Below are positions 38,026 to 46,586 of a stretch of 55,095 nucleotides of DNA, piece after piece. The notes under the pieces were generated by a model. The model was not told the origin of the DNA and ran no database searches. It saw nothing but the letters and a program-made list of their open reading frames with translations. This DNA is from Clostridia bacterium. Lineage in GTDB: Bacteria > Bacillota_A > Clostridia > Christensenellales > CAG-138. The translations under genes were made by a program, and so were the position numbers. The stretch lies in contig JAFPXU010000082.1 of NCBI GenBank assembly GCA_017394605.1, positions 1 through 55,095 on the forward strand. The letters are read 5' to 3'. The number at the start of each line of letters is the position of its first letter. The stretch's first letter is position 1.

Positions 38026-40899
38026 ATGTCTTATACATTTACTGTCAACGGAATAAAAAGAACCACGGAAGAGAACAAGCCGCTGCTGCGCTATCTGAGA
38101 GACGACCTTAAGCTCTATTCAGTCAAGGACGGCTGCTCAGAGGGAGCATGCGGAACATGCACCGTGCTGGTCGACGGCTACGCGGTGAAGTCCTGCGTCC
38201 TGACCACGGAGAAGGCAGCAGGCAAAGATATCGTTACGGTGGAAGGCCTGAGTCTCCATGAAAAGGAGGTTTTCGTATTTGCGTTCGGTTCCTCGGGCTC
38301 TGTGCAGTGCGGATTCTGCATCCCCGGCATGGTGATGGCTGCCAAGGCCCTTATAGACCGCAATCCCGATCCCACTGACGATGAGATAAAGAAGGCGATC
38401 AAGGGCAATGTCTGCCGCTGCACGGGATACAAGAAAATCATTGCCGGAATAAAAAGGGCAGCTGCGATATTCAGAGGAGACGAGGATATAAAACATATCA
38501 GCCAGTTCTCGCGTGAGAAGGAAAAAGCTGATTTTGAATTCATCTCCGAGAAGGGGACGCTGTATGATCCCGAGCTTGTATCCGGGATAGCGAACTATCA
38601 TACATCGGGCTATGTTTCAAGATTCGGAGTGGGCAAGAACGTGTTCCGCATCGATGTCATGAAAAAAGTCCTCGGCTACGGCAGATATCCCGACGATATA
38701 GGTCCCGAATACTTCGTCCCTGCCGACAAGCCAGAGCTCATATGCGATCTGGCCGGATGGAGCAGGGAAGATGTGGAGAAAGGCGTCAGGAACGGAACGA
38801 TACACCCCGGCGCCACCATTTACAGAGTTGGCGAATACAGCTGCAGCGCCTGCATCGTGGTCGATCCTGAAATGCCGTCTATGGTATACGCGTCCTGTGT
38901 ACGCTCGGATTACCCGAGAGCGGTCGTAAAGAAGATTCATAAGGAAAAGGCGGAGTCTCTGCCGGGAGTGCTCGGAGTACTGACTGCGGAGGATGTGCCT
39001 CATAATAAGGTAGGGCATATCCAGCAGGACTGGGATGTGATGATAGCAGAGGGCGATACCACCCGCACGGTAGGCGATGCCATCTGCCTGGTGGTGGCGG
39101 AGAGCCCGTACATCCTGGAGAAGGCAAAGAAAGCCGTGAGGGTGGAGTACGAGCCACTGGAGCCGGTAAGGAATATCGAGGAAGCCAAGGCGGAGGGAGC
39201 CCCGCGTCTGCATGAGCACGCTCCGGGAAATCTCTGTCAGTCGAGACATGTAACGAGAGGCGATGCGGCCAAGGCGCTTGCCGAGTCTGCATATACGGCG
39301 ACTGCGGAATTTCAGACCCCGTTTACCGAGCATGCATTCCTCGAGCCTGAGTGTGCAGTATCATTTCCCTACAAGAACGGAGTGAAGATACTTTCTTCCG
39401 ATCAGGGAGCCTACGATACCAGACATGAGTGCCTTATCATGTTCGGCTGGGAGGACACACCTGACAGGGTAGTGGTCGAAAACCAGCTGATAGGCGGGGG
39501 ATTCGGCGGCAAGGAGGACGTTACCGCCCAGCATCTTTCCGCACTGGCTGCCGTGAGATTCGGACGGCCGGTCAAGGTAAAGTTCAGCCGGAGCGAGAGT
39601 TTGCGCGTGCATCCGAAACGGCATGCCATGAAGGGCACATTCACGATAGGATGCGACGAGAACGGCATATTGACTGGCCTTGACTGCGAGATCAACTTCG
39701 ATACGGGCGCTTATGCGAGCCTCTGCGGACCGGTACTCGAAAGGGCTTGCACGCACAGCGTTGGCCCGTATAACTACCACAACACGGACATAAGAGGCTA
39801 CGGTTACTATACGAACAATCCTCCCGCGGGAGCGTTCAGGGGATTCGGCGTATGTCAGAGCGAATTCGCGCTGGAGTCGCTCCTCAACGTGCTGGCGCGC
39901 AAGGTCGGAATCAGCCCTTGGGAGATAAGGTACAGGAACGCCGTGGAACCCGGATCGGTACTTCCAAACGGTCAGATCGCGGATATATCCACCGCGCTTA
40001 AGGAGACCCTCAAGGCTGTGAAGCCCTATTACGACAGCGTGCCGGCGGACAGGGTCGGGATAGCCTGTGCCATGAAGAATGCCGGCGTGGGTGTCGGCCT
40101 GCCGGATAAGGGAAGGGCAGTGATAGCCGTGGAGCACGGGCTGGTGAACATCTATGTGGCTGCGTCCGACCTCGGACAGGGCTGTCAGACCGTATTCTGC
40201 CAGGATGTGGCACAGGCTACGGATCTGCCTATATCCAAGATATGGGTGCCTATAGCGAGTACCGAGAATTCGCCGGATTCCGGCACCACATCGGGATCCA
40301 GACAGACCCTGGTGACGGGAGAAGCTGTCAAGGAGGCCGCGCGCTTGCTTAAGAAAGCGATGGACGAAGAGGGCGTTGACCCGAACAGCCTTGCCAGACT
40401 CAACGGCCGGAAGTTCTCATATGAGTACTTCGAGCCTACCGACAAGCTCGGATCCGACAAGCCGAATCCCAAGAGCCATATCGCCTACGCCTATGCGACC
40501 AATGTGGCGGTGCTCGACGATGACGGCAGGGTCACGGATATATATGCGGCATTCGACGCCGGCAAGGTAGTCAACCCGCTGTCTATGAGCGGGCAGATCG
40601 AGGGTGGGGTGCTGATGGGCATGGGGTATGCCGTCAGTGAGGACTGGCCTCTGGAGAACTGCGTGCCGACCGCAAGATACGGAACGCTGGGACTTCTGAG
40701 AGCCACCGACGCGCCGGATATCCACGCGATACATGTGGAGAAGGACAGGTTGCTTGATGTCGCATTCGGAGCCAAGGGAGTGGGGGAGATAACCACCATT
40801 CCGGCGGCGCCCGCGATTGCCGGAGCGTATTACGCGAAGGACGGGGTGCTTCGCACAAAGCTCCCGATGGAGGACACCTACTATCGAAAGAAGAAGTGA
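38026..40899 (+). CDS. Fused 2Fe-2S/molybdopterin hydroxylase, selenium-dependent xanthine dehydrogenase type
   Basis: A 957-residue single-chain enzyme. Residues 1-150 carry both 2Fe-2S clusters (C37, C42, C45, C57; C95, C98, C130, C132). The Mo domain has IGGGFGGKED, FDTGAYASLCGPV, GAFRGFGVCQ, DLGQGCQTVFCQDVAQ and catalytic Glu921 in KGVGEIT. Fusion without a FAD domain, and motifs such as HVTRGDAAKALAES and TPFTEHAFLEPECAV, match the family called selenium-dependent xanthine dehydrogenase. There selenium is a labile ligand, not selenocysteine; no in-frame TGA occurs. An insert of about 58 residues (226-283, cysteines 240, 273, 276) splits the first beta-strand region (YPDDI ... MPSMVYAS). 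No FAD partner is adjacent; the ferredoxin gene 64 bases upstream is the obvious partner. Confidence 0.9.
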   Translation: MSYTFTVNGIKRTTEENKPLLRYLRDDLKLYSVKDGCSEGACGTCTVLVDGYAVKSCVLTTEKAAGKDIVTVEGLSLHEKEVFVFAFGSSGSVQCGFCIPGMVMAAKALIDRNPDPTDDEIKKAIKGNVCRCTGYKKIIAGIKRAAAIFRGDEDIKHISQFSREKEKADFEFISEKGTLYDPELVSGIANYHTSGYVSRFGVGKNVFRIDVMKKVLGYGRYPDDIGPEYFVPADKPELICDLAGWSREDVEKGVRNGTIHPGATIYRVGEYSCSACIVVDPEMPSMVYASCVRSDYPRAVVKKIHKEKAESLPGVLGVLTAEDVPHNKVGHIQQDWDVMIAEGDTTRTVGDAICLVVAESPYILEKAKKAVRVEYEPLEPVRNIEEAKAEGAPRLHEHAPGNLCQSRHVTRGDAAKALAESAYTATAEFQTPFTEHAFLEPECAVSFPYKNGVKILSSDQGAYDTRHECLIMFGWEDTPDRVVVENQLIGGGFGGKEDVTAQHLSALAAVRFGRPVKVKFSRSESLRVHPKRHAMKGTFTIGCDENGILTGLDCEINFDTGAYASLCGPVLERACTHSVGPYNYHNTDIRGYGYYTNNPPAGAFRGFGVCQSEFALESLLNVLARKVGISPWEIRYRNAVEPGSVLPNGQIADISTALKETLKAVKPYYDSVPADRVGIACAMKNAGVGVGLPDKGRAVIAVEHGLVNIYVAASDLGQGCQTVFCQDVAQATDLPISKIWVPIASTENSPDSGTTSGSRQTLVTGEAVKEAARLLKKAMDEEGVDPNSLARLNGRKFSYEYFEPTDKLGSDKPNPKSHIAYAYATNVAVLDDDGRVTDIYAAFDAGKVVNPLSMSGQIEGGVLMGMGYAVSEDWPLENCVPTARYGTLGLLRATDAPDIHAIHVEKDRLLDVAFGAKGVGEITTIPAAPAIAGAYYAKDGVLRTKLPMEDTYYRKKK

Positions 40900-40947
40900 A
40901 CGGAAGACGAAGAATCTGCAAGAAAAGACGGATAATAGCGACAGAAA

Positions 40948-40984
40948 AGCGGCGGATCATGCTCGGATCCGCCGCTTATGTTTG
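40948..40984. terminator. Bidirectional terminator at the end of the hydroxylase cluster
   Basis: AGCGGCGGATC (40948-40958) and GATCCGCCGCT (40966-40976): 11 perfect pairs and a 7-base loop. TATGTTTG follows to the right and, on the minus strand, TTTTCTG follows to the left. It lies between the convergent hydroxylase and floA operons and closes the region of unusual codon use. Confidence 0.85.
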
Positions 40985-40994
40985 TGGATTAAGT

Positions 40995-41498
40995 TCAGCG
41001 CAGGGCTTTCGGCTTCGAGAGGATCTCCGAATACAGCATCGCCTTTATGATTTCTTTTCCGGCGAAGGTAAGCTCCGAGGGTTCCAAAGTCTCCGCTTCT
41101 GACGCCGTTTCGGCATGAGAGGGCTCAGGCGGACACTCTTCGAATCCTGTCATACTGCTTTCCGTATGCGCGTGCTTCTTTCCGAAAGAAGGAGTGACAA
41201 CATGCGGTTCAGGATTTCCCTCCGCCACGACAGTTCTCGGACGGGGGGCCACCGGGGATGTCTTGTGGCGGGCATAGTCATCCTGCTGCAGACGCGGCGA
41301 TAGGCCTGACCGCTCCTTAGTCTGCACCGGAGGCTTTTGAGGAGCGACCGGCTTCGACGCGGGCTGCGCGGAAGCGGCTGTGCCCCGTTTTCCCTGCTCG
41401 TTTGCGGCTTGTTTCGCTTTATTCGCGACGGACTTGATGATTCTGAAAAGGAACCACCAGAATCCGATCTGAAGCAGTATTACGATTAATCCGCCCAT
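40995..41498 (-). CDS. Small membrane-anchored protein downstream of floA
   Basis: A 167-residue protein of unknown function. One N-terminal helix (GGLIVILLQIGFWWFLFRII) is followed by a basic, Ala/Pro/Gln-rich disordered middle and a conserved-looking C-terminal helix (ELTFAGKEIIKAMLYSEILSKPKALR). Its ATG overlaps the floA stop (TAATG), so the two are translated together; a role at FloA membrane microdomains is only inferred from this. Confidence 0.7.
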   Translation of the reverse strand: MGGLIVILLQIGFWWFLFRIIKSVANKAKQAANEQGKRGTAASAQPASKPVAPQKPPVQTKERSGLSPRLQQDDYARHKTSPVAPRPRTVVAEGNPEPHVVTPSFGKKHAHTESSMTGFEECPPEPSHAETASEAETLEPSELTFAGKEIIKAMLYSEILSKPKALR

Positions 41499-42475
41499 TA
41501 CGCTTTATTCTTCTCAGCAGGTTTGCTGATCTTGGAAATGGCTTCTCTCATTTCGGTGTCCGAAATGACGTTCTTCATGTTGTAGTAATCCAGCACGCCG
41601 AGTTTTCCGTCTCTGAATGCCTGCGCGATCGCCATCGGGACCTGTGCTTCCGCCTCGATGACCTTGGCGCGCATTCCGGCGACGGTCGCCTCGTTTTCCT
41701 TCTCCTGCGCGACCGCCATGGCGCGGCGCTCTTCCGCTTTGGCCTGCGCGATCCGTTTGTCGGCTTCCGCCTGGTCGATCTGCAGCTGTGCGCCGACGTT
41801 GCGTCCAACGTCCACGTCCGCGATGTCAATGGAGAGAATCTCAAAAGCGGTTCCGGCGTCCAGACCTTTATTCAGAACCGTACGGGAAATGGAATCCGGG
41901 TTTTCCAGAACTTCCTTATGGCTCTTGGAGGAACCGACCGTGGTAACGATACCTTCGCCGACACGTGCGATGATCGTTTCTTCACCGGCGCCGCCGACGA
42001 GACGGTCGATGTTGGCACGGACGGTTACTTTTGCCTTCGCACGGAGCTCAATACCATCCATGGCGACCGCGGCGATGATCGGGGTTTCAATGACTTTCGG
42101 ATTAACGCTCATCTGAACGGCTTCCAGCACGTTACGTCCGGCAAGGTCGATGGTGCAGGCTTTTTCAAAATCCAGAGGGATGTCGGCCCCGCGGGCGGCG
42201 ATCAGCGCGTTGACGACGCGGTCGACATTACCGCCTGCCATATAGTGCGCCTCCAGTTTGTCGATCGGGAGACCGAGGCCGGCTTTTGTCGCCTTGATCA
42301 GCGGGTTGACAATACGGGGCGGGGCGACTTTCCTGAGCCTCATGCCCACGACCGTACCAACGCTGACCGGAACGCCGGAAGCGCTCGCCGAGATCAGCAG
42401 CCCGATCGGAACGAACGTCAGGAATAGGATGATAAAGATCAGAATCAGAACGATGATAATGATGGTTGGAAACAT
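41498..42475 (-). CDS. floA: Flotillin-like protein FloA
   Basis: A 325-residue SPFH/band-7 protein of the YqfA (FloA) type. It has an N-terminal membrane hairpin ([34 protein letters not shown]), an SPFH domain ([49 protein letters not shown]) and a C-terminal Glu/Ala/Lys-rich coiled coil ([20 protein letters not shown]). It organises functional membrane microdomains. It follows the nfeD gene, as in many Firmicutes. Confidence 0.96.
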   Translation of the reverse strand: MFPTIIIIVLILIFIILFLTFVPIGLLISASASGVPVSVGTVVGMRLRKVAPPRIVNPLIKATKAGLGLPIDKLEAHYMAGGNVDRVVNALIAARGADIPLDFEKACTIDLAGRNVLEAVQMSVNPKVIETPIIAAVAMDGIELRAKAKVTVRANIDRLVGGAGEETIIARVGEGIVTTVGSSKSHKEVLENPDSISRTVLNKGLDAGTAFEILSIDIADVDVGRNVGAQLQIDQAEADKRIAQAKAEERRAMAVAQEKENEATVAGMRAKVIEAEAQVPMAIAQAFRDGKLGVLDYYNMKNVISDTEMREAISKISKPAEKNKA

Positions 42476-42539
42476 AGACTGAATTTCCTTTCTGCTTGAT
42501 AGCTTTGCTGAAAAAAGTAGGACTTGCTACAGCGATCCG

Positions 42540-43058
42540 TTACTGCTCTACGCTGCGGACAAAAATGGACAAACCTTCCGTCCTGTACACTTCGACTGCC
42601 GTGCCGGCGGGAAGGAATGTTCCGTCCGTTTCGGCGTTGATCCTGTTGCCGTCGATGTCCACGATGCCCGCAGGTCTGAGAGCGGTCAGCGCGGTGCCGC
42701 GGGCTCCCCGCGTAACGACAGGCTTCGGATCCTTGGAACTCTTGCCGGAAGAACGGATGGAGGAACGGTTGACAAGAGGAGATTTGGAGAGGACCCCCTT
42801 TTTGAAGGAGCGGAGGAACAGAATGAGCAGCACAAGAACCACAACGAGCATGCAGAGCGTAAACGCAAGTGCGCCCGCAAGAGAGTTCCCGATGAACTGC
42901 ATCACGACCACCGCAAACAGCGACAGAATTCCCAGAATACCGGGGGCGCCGAAACCGGGGAGGCAGAGTTCCACCAGAAGCAGAACGATTCCGGCAATCA
43001 GACATACGATGCACGGGACTGCCAGAGGCCCGGAAAAAACTGCAAACATTTCTGACAT
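42540..43058 (-). CDS. NfeD-family membrane protein
   Basis: A 172-residue short NfeD protein: three to four transmembrane helices (PCIVCLIAGIVLLLVELCLPGFGAPGILG...) and a C-terminal OB-fold (about 110-170; TRGARGTALTALRPAGIVDIDGNRINAETDGTFLPAGTAVEVYRTEGLSIFV). It lacks the long ClpP-like N-terminal domain of YqeZ. It partners flotillin-like FloA encoded 64 bases downstream. Confidence 0.9.
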   Translation of the reverse strand: MSEMFAVFSGPLAVPCIVCLIAGIVLLLVELCLPGFGAPGILGILSLFAVVVMQFIGNSLAGALAFTLCMLVVVLVLLILFLRSFKKGVLSKSPLVNRSSIRSSGKSSKDPKPVVTRGARGTALTALRPAGIVDIDGNRINAETDGTFLPAGTAVEVYRTEGLSIFVRSVEQ

Positions 43059-43209
43059 GGGATTCTCCTTTCGGGACAGACCGTTATTTGGAATATATCT
43101 CGAAATTCCTCAATATAGATTATATACCATTTTCGCCTGGTTGTTAACAGGTTCTTTCCGCAGCCGCTGGCAGGTCTTGCAATTGCGGAAGAGGGGGAGG
43201 AAGAAAGGA

Positions 43210-44583
43210 TCAGGAACCGCGCTTTTTTCTCCGCATCGAGCGGATATAGCCGAGCGTCTGCTTGAGGGATTCCTCTTTCGGGACCCCGGCAAGCCTGCAT
43301 TTATGGGCAAAATTGAGCGCTTCAGAAAAATCCGTTCCGGGCTCGATGCCCGCAAGGATCAGGTCGTTCCCCGTGACGTACGGAAGCGACATCCGTTCCC
43401 TGTATTGACCGTTTTTTTCTCTCAGGATCCGTTCGTGACCGGAATAATCCGACTTTCCGAGTCCGCAGCCGAGGAAATCCGCCTTGGCAAGAAGCAGAAG
43501 GTCTTCGGGCTCGCACGAAAGGTCAAATGTCTTCATGTATGCCTTTTCCCCGGATTTTCTGCTGATCAGAAGATTCGGGCGCATGTGCATCTCCACCATG
43601 TTCAGAACGTATTGTTTCAGACTGCGTTCCGCGGTGAGCCGCTCGACGAAGTCGGATGCCGGTTTGAGACCTTCCGTTTCATGATGATAGGAGTGGATTT
43701 TTCCGTTGACGAATTCCGTCGTGTACGGTTTTCCGAAGTCGTGGCACAGCGCGGAGAGCATGTACGGGAGGGGCTGTTTCGCTTCGGAGCGGAGTTTTGC
43801 CGCCTCGTCCAGGACCATCATCGTGTGGGTCCAGACGTCGCCTTCCGGATGGAAGGAAGGATCCTGCTCAACGCCGATCAGAGCTTTTACTTCGGGGAAC
43901 CAGAAGTCCAGCTGATCCATGTTTTTCAGCTGCTCGAAAAAAACGGAAGGAGTTGGCGCGGTCAGCATCGCCTTTTTCAGCTCTTCCATGATCCGCTCGC
44001 GGGAAAGAGCGGAGAGGTCCATCCCGCTGCAGAGCCGGATTGTTTCATCCGCAACGGTAAAACCGAATCTTGCGGAAAACTGCGCGGCGCGCAGAACCCG
44101 AAGCGGGTCTTCCGGGAAGGATGTATCCCGTACGTGCCGGATCACGCCTTTTTCCAGGTCGCTTCTTCCCCCGTAAAAATCCAGTATTTCCCCGGTCAGG
44201 ACGTCCTGCAACATGGCGTTGATCGTGAAATCGCGTCTTCCTGCTGCCTCTTCGGGACCGATCAGCGGGTCCACAAAGACTTCGAAGTCCCGGTGCCCGC
44301 GGCCGGTCAGCTTCTCCCTGCGGGGGAGCGCGATATCCAGATGCGATCCTTTCAGACCGAACACGCCGAAACTTACGCCGTTGATCAGCGGCGTGCCGAG
44401 CGTTTCGAGAACGGACAGCAGGGACGCGTAGGAAATGCCGTGCGCTTCCACATCGATGTCCTTGTTTTCTCTTCCCATCAGGAGGTCCCGGACATAGCCG
44501 CCGACATAGTAAACACGGCCGCCTTTTTCGGCGACTCTCCGGGAGAGTTCTTCTGCGATTTGAAGATCGTCGCTGTGTGACAT
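43210..44583 (-). CDS. cca: CCA-type tRNA nucleotidyltransferase with HD domain
   Basis: A 457-residue protein. The nucleotidyltransferase head has YYVGGYVRDLLMGRENKDIDVEA (GGxVRD and DxD) and RRDFTINAM. The RNA-binding region has DPLRVLRAAQFSARFGF. An HD-type domain follows (about 230-330; HTMMVLDEAA, ALCHDFGKP). The C-terminus contains YVTGNDLILAGIEPG. It adds or repairs the 3' CCA end of tRNA, or only part of it where activities are split; the sequence alone does not decide between these. Transcribed leftward, without a close partner. Confidence 0.9.
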   Translation of the reverse strand: MSHSDDLQIAEELSRRVAEKGGRVYYVGGYVRDLLMGRENKDIDVEAHGISYASLLSVLETLGTPLINGVSFGVFGLKGSHLDIALPRREKLTGRGHRDFEVFVDPLIGPEEAAGRRDFTINAMLQDVLTGEILDFYGGRSDLEKGVIRHVRDTSFPEDPLRVLRAAQFSARFGFTVADETIRLCSGMDLSALSRERIMEELKKAMLTAPTPSVFFEQLKNMDQLDFWFPEVKALIGVEQDPSFHPEGDVWTHTMMVLDEAAKLRSEAKQPLPYMLSALCHDFGKPYTTEFVNGKIHSYHHETEGLKPASDFVERLTAERSLKQYVLNMVEMHMRPNLLISRKSGEKAYMKTFDLSCEPEDLLLLAKADFLGCGLGKSDYSGHERILREKNGQYRERMSLPYVTGNDLILAGIEPGTDFSEALNFAHKCRLAGVPKEESLKQTLGYIRSMRRKKRGS

Positions 44584-44637
44584 GTTCTGTGCTCCGAAAA
44601 AACTGCCGGGAATGAAGACGCGGTGAAACAGAAGCGG

Positions 44638-45069
44638 TTATTTTTTCAGCCCGATGAAGGCCAGACCAACGAGACAGAGGCCGATGCCGACCAGCTTGCT
44701 CCAGCTGATGTGCTCGCGGTAAAGCAGGACGCCAACGATGACGAGAGCTACCGCGAGAAAGGCATTCTGCACGACGGAAGCTGTGCTGACCTGCCAGCCC
44801 GCCTTATATGCATAGACGAATCCGACTTCCAGTCCGACGATCACAATTCCCAGCGCGAACGGCGCCCAATTCAGTTTTCCGTATTCTCTGAGCAGATTAC
44901 CGCCGGGGTTTAGGACAAAAAACATGACGCCGGAAAGAACGGCACCGACCAGGTAGGTCACGGTCAGCGAAGCAAAGGGATGGACCTCCGGAGGCATGGA
45001 TTTGGAACAGATCTGATATACCGTATTCGACAGCACGACCAGCGCAATGGGCCAGATAAAAGCAAACAT
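44638..45069 (-). CDS. EamA-like half-size membrane transporter
   Basis: A 143-residue protein with five predicted helices (AFIWPIALVVLSNTVYQICSK, SLTVTYLVGAVLSGVMFFVL, WAPFALGIVIVGLEVGFVYAY, VVQNAFLAVALVIVGVLLY, KLVGIGLCLVGLAFIGLK). The LYREHISWSKLVGIGLCLVGLAFI ending is typical of a single EamA/DMT repeat, about half the usual ten-helix length, so it probably works as a dimer. The substrate is unknown. The start lies about 200 bases from the divergent aminotransferase gene. Confidence 0.75.
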   Translation of the reverse strand: MFAFIWPIALVVLSNTVYQICSKSMPPEVHPFASLTVTYLVGAVLSGVMFFVLNPGGNLLREYGKLNWAPFALGIVIVGLEVGFVYAYKAGWQVSTASVVQNAFLAVALVIVGVLLYREHISWSKLVGIGLCLVGLAFIGLKK

Positions 45070-45136
45070 ATCGGCGCTCCTCCAGAACGATAATAGTTAT
45101 TGTAGCATGTTCCGAAGCGATAGAGTACGGGGAAAG

Positions 45137-45157
45137 CGGCGGGCTCCCGCCCCGCCG
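45137..45157. repeat. GC-rich hairpin in the EamA-aminotransferase divergent region
   Basis: CGGCGGG and CCCGCCG arms separated by a short C-rich loop. No T-run follows. It lies upstream of the rightward promoter. Confidence 0.5.
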
Positions 45158-45197
45158 GAAGAATGACTCTGTATTTTTCGCTTCTTTTCGGGTATTA

Positions 45198-45243
45198 TAT
45201 AATAAGTGATTTATAGGGCAATAGCCGCTGAGCGGCAAAACCC
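45198..45243 (+). promoter_or_regulatory. -10 element and structured 5' leader of the surface-glycan genes
   Basis: TATAAT (45198-45203) has only a poor -35. The predicted start near 45210 is followed at once by a nested fold: GGG (45216-45218) with CCC (45241-45243) outside, and GCCGC-TGA-GCGGC (45224-45236) inside. No known riboswitch is recognised. Confidence 0.45.
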
Positions 45244-45277
45244 GGATTGAAACAGAATTCAGGACAGGATTACAGAC

Positions 45278-46486
45278 ATGTTTACAGCACCGAATACGAT
45301 CAAACCGTTTGAGAAGAAGGTATGGCTGTCCACGCCGACCCGTCATCCGGAAATGATGGAGTATATCCAGCATGCGTACGACACCAACTGGCTGTCGACG
45401 ATCGGAGAGAACATAAACGAGGTGGAGCGCCAGATGGCAGAGCGGATCGGGTGCCGCTACGCGGTCGGTCTGGGGACGGGTACCGCAGCGCTGCATCTCG
45501 CCGTCAAGCTGGCAGGCGTCAAAAGGGGAGACCGGGTGTTCTGCAGCGACATGACATTCTCGGCGACGGTCAATCCGGTCAGCTACGAAGGAGCGGAGCA
45601 GATCTATATCGATTCCGAGTATGAAACCTGGAACCTGGATCCGGACGCGCTCGAAAAGGCGTTCGAACTGTATCCGAACGTAAAATGCTGCATCGTCGCG
45701 GACCTCTACGGGACACCGGCCAGACTGGACAGGATCCGGGAGATCTGCCATTCGCACGGCGCGGTTCTGATCGAGGACGCTGCGGAAGCGCTTGGCGCAT
45801 CCTATAAAGGAAAGAACTGTGGCGTTTATGGGGATATCAACTGCATCAGCTTCAACGGCAACAAGGTGATCACGGGTTCCGCAGGCGGCATGCTTCTGAC
45901 GGACAGCAGGGAAGACGCGGACAGAGTCCGGAAATGGTCCACGCAAAGCCGCGACGCGGCGCCGTGGTACCAGCACAGCGAAATGGGATACAACTACCGT
46001 ATGAGCAATATTATCGCGGGTGCGATCCGCGGTCAGATCCCGTATTTGGACGAGCATCTCGCTCAGAAGCGGGCGGTCTTCGAACGGTACAGGGAAGGTC
46101 TGAAGGATCTGCCCGTATCCATGAACCCGTACGATGAAACGGAAATGAACCCCAATCACTGGCTGAGCTGCCTGATCATCCGGAAGGAGTTCATGTGCGC
46201 GCAGAGCAGGACGGATTATGTACCGTCATTCACGCCTGAGCACGGAAAATCCTGCCCGACGGAGATTCTGAACGCCATCGCGTCCATCAATGCGGAGGGA
46301 AGACCGATTTGGAAGCCGATGCACTGTCAGCCCATCTTTTCCGGGCTGCCGTTTGTCAGCATGAATCCCGATGCGCCTGCCGATGAGGATATCTTTGCGC
46401 GCGGATTGTGCCTGCCTTCCGACAATAAGATGACGCCGGAGGAACAGAATGTCATCATAGAAGTGATCCGGAGATGCTTTGACTGA
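45278..46486 (+). CDS. DegT/DnrJ/EryC1 sugar aminotransferase (PglE-like)
   Basis: A 402-residue PLP enzyme. It has the characteristic WLSTIGENINEVERQMAERIG...YAVGLGTGTAALHLAVKLAG start, VADLYGTPARLDRI, IEDAAEALGASYKGKNCGVYGDI, PLP lysine K196 (FNGNKVITGSAGG) and the NYRMSNIIAG segment. It most resembles enzymes that aminate UDP-4-keto-6-deoxy sugars. The PglF-like dehydratase 100 bases downstream would supply that substrate, so together they should make a UDP-4-amino-4,6-dideoxy sugar for surface glycan or protein glycosylation. Confidence 0.88.
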   Translation: MFTAPNTIKPFEKKVWLSTPTRHPEMMEYIQHAYDTNWLSTIGENINEVERQMAERIGCRYAVGLGTGTAALHLAVKLAGVKRGDRVFCSDMTFSATVNPVSYEGAEQIYIDSEYETWNLDPDALEKAFELYPNVKCCIVADLYGTPARLDRIREICHSHGAVLIEDAAEALGASYKGKNCGVYGDINCISFNGNKVITGSAGGMLLTDSREDADRVRKWSTQSRDAAPWYQHSEMGYNYRMSNIIAGAIRGQIPYLDEHLAQKRAVFERYREGLKDLPVSMNPYDETEMNPNHWLSCLIIRKEFMCAQSRTDYVPSFTPEHGKSCPTEILNAIASINAEGRPIWKPMHCQPIFSGLPFVSMNPDAPADEDIFARGLCLPSDNKMTPEEQNVIIEVIRRCFD

Positions 46487-46586
46487 TCCGGAATCCATTC
46501 TATAAGTTTCAACATTTCAGAACGGATAATGAGAAAGGACGGAACGGCTGCGACGAAGTCTGGTGTTCCGCTAACAGGGATAAACA

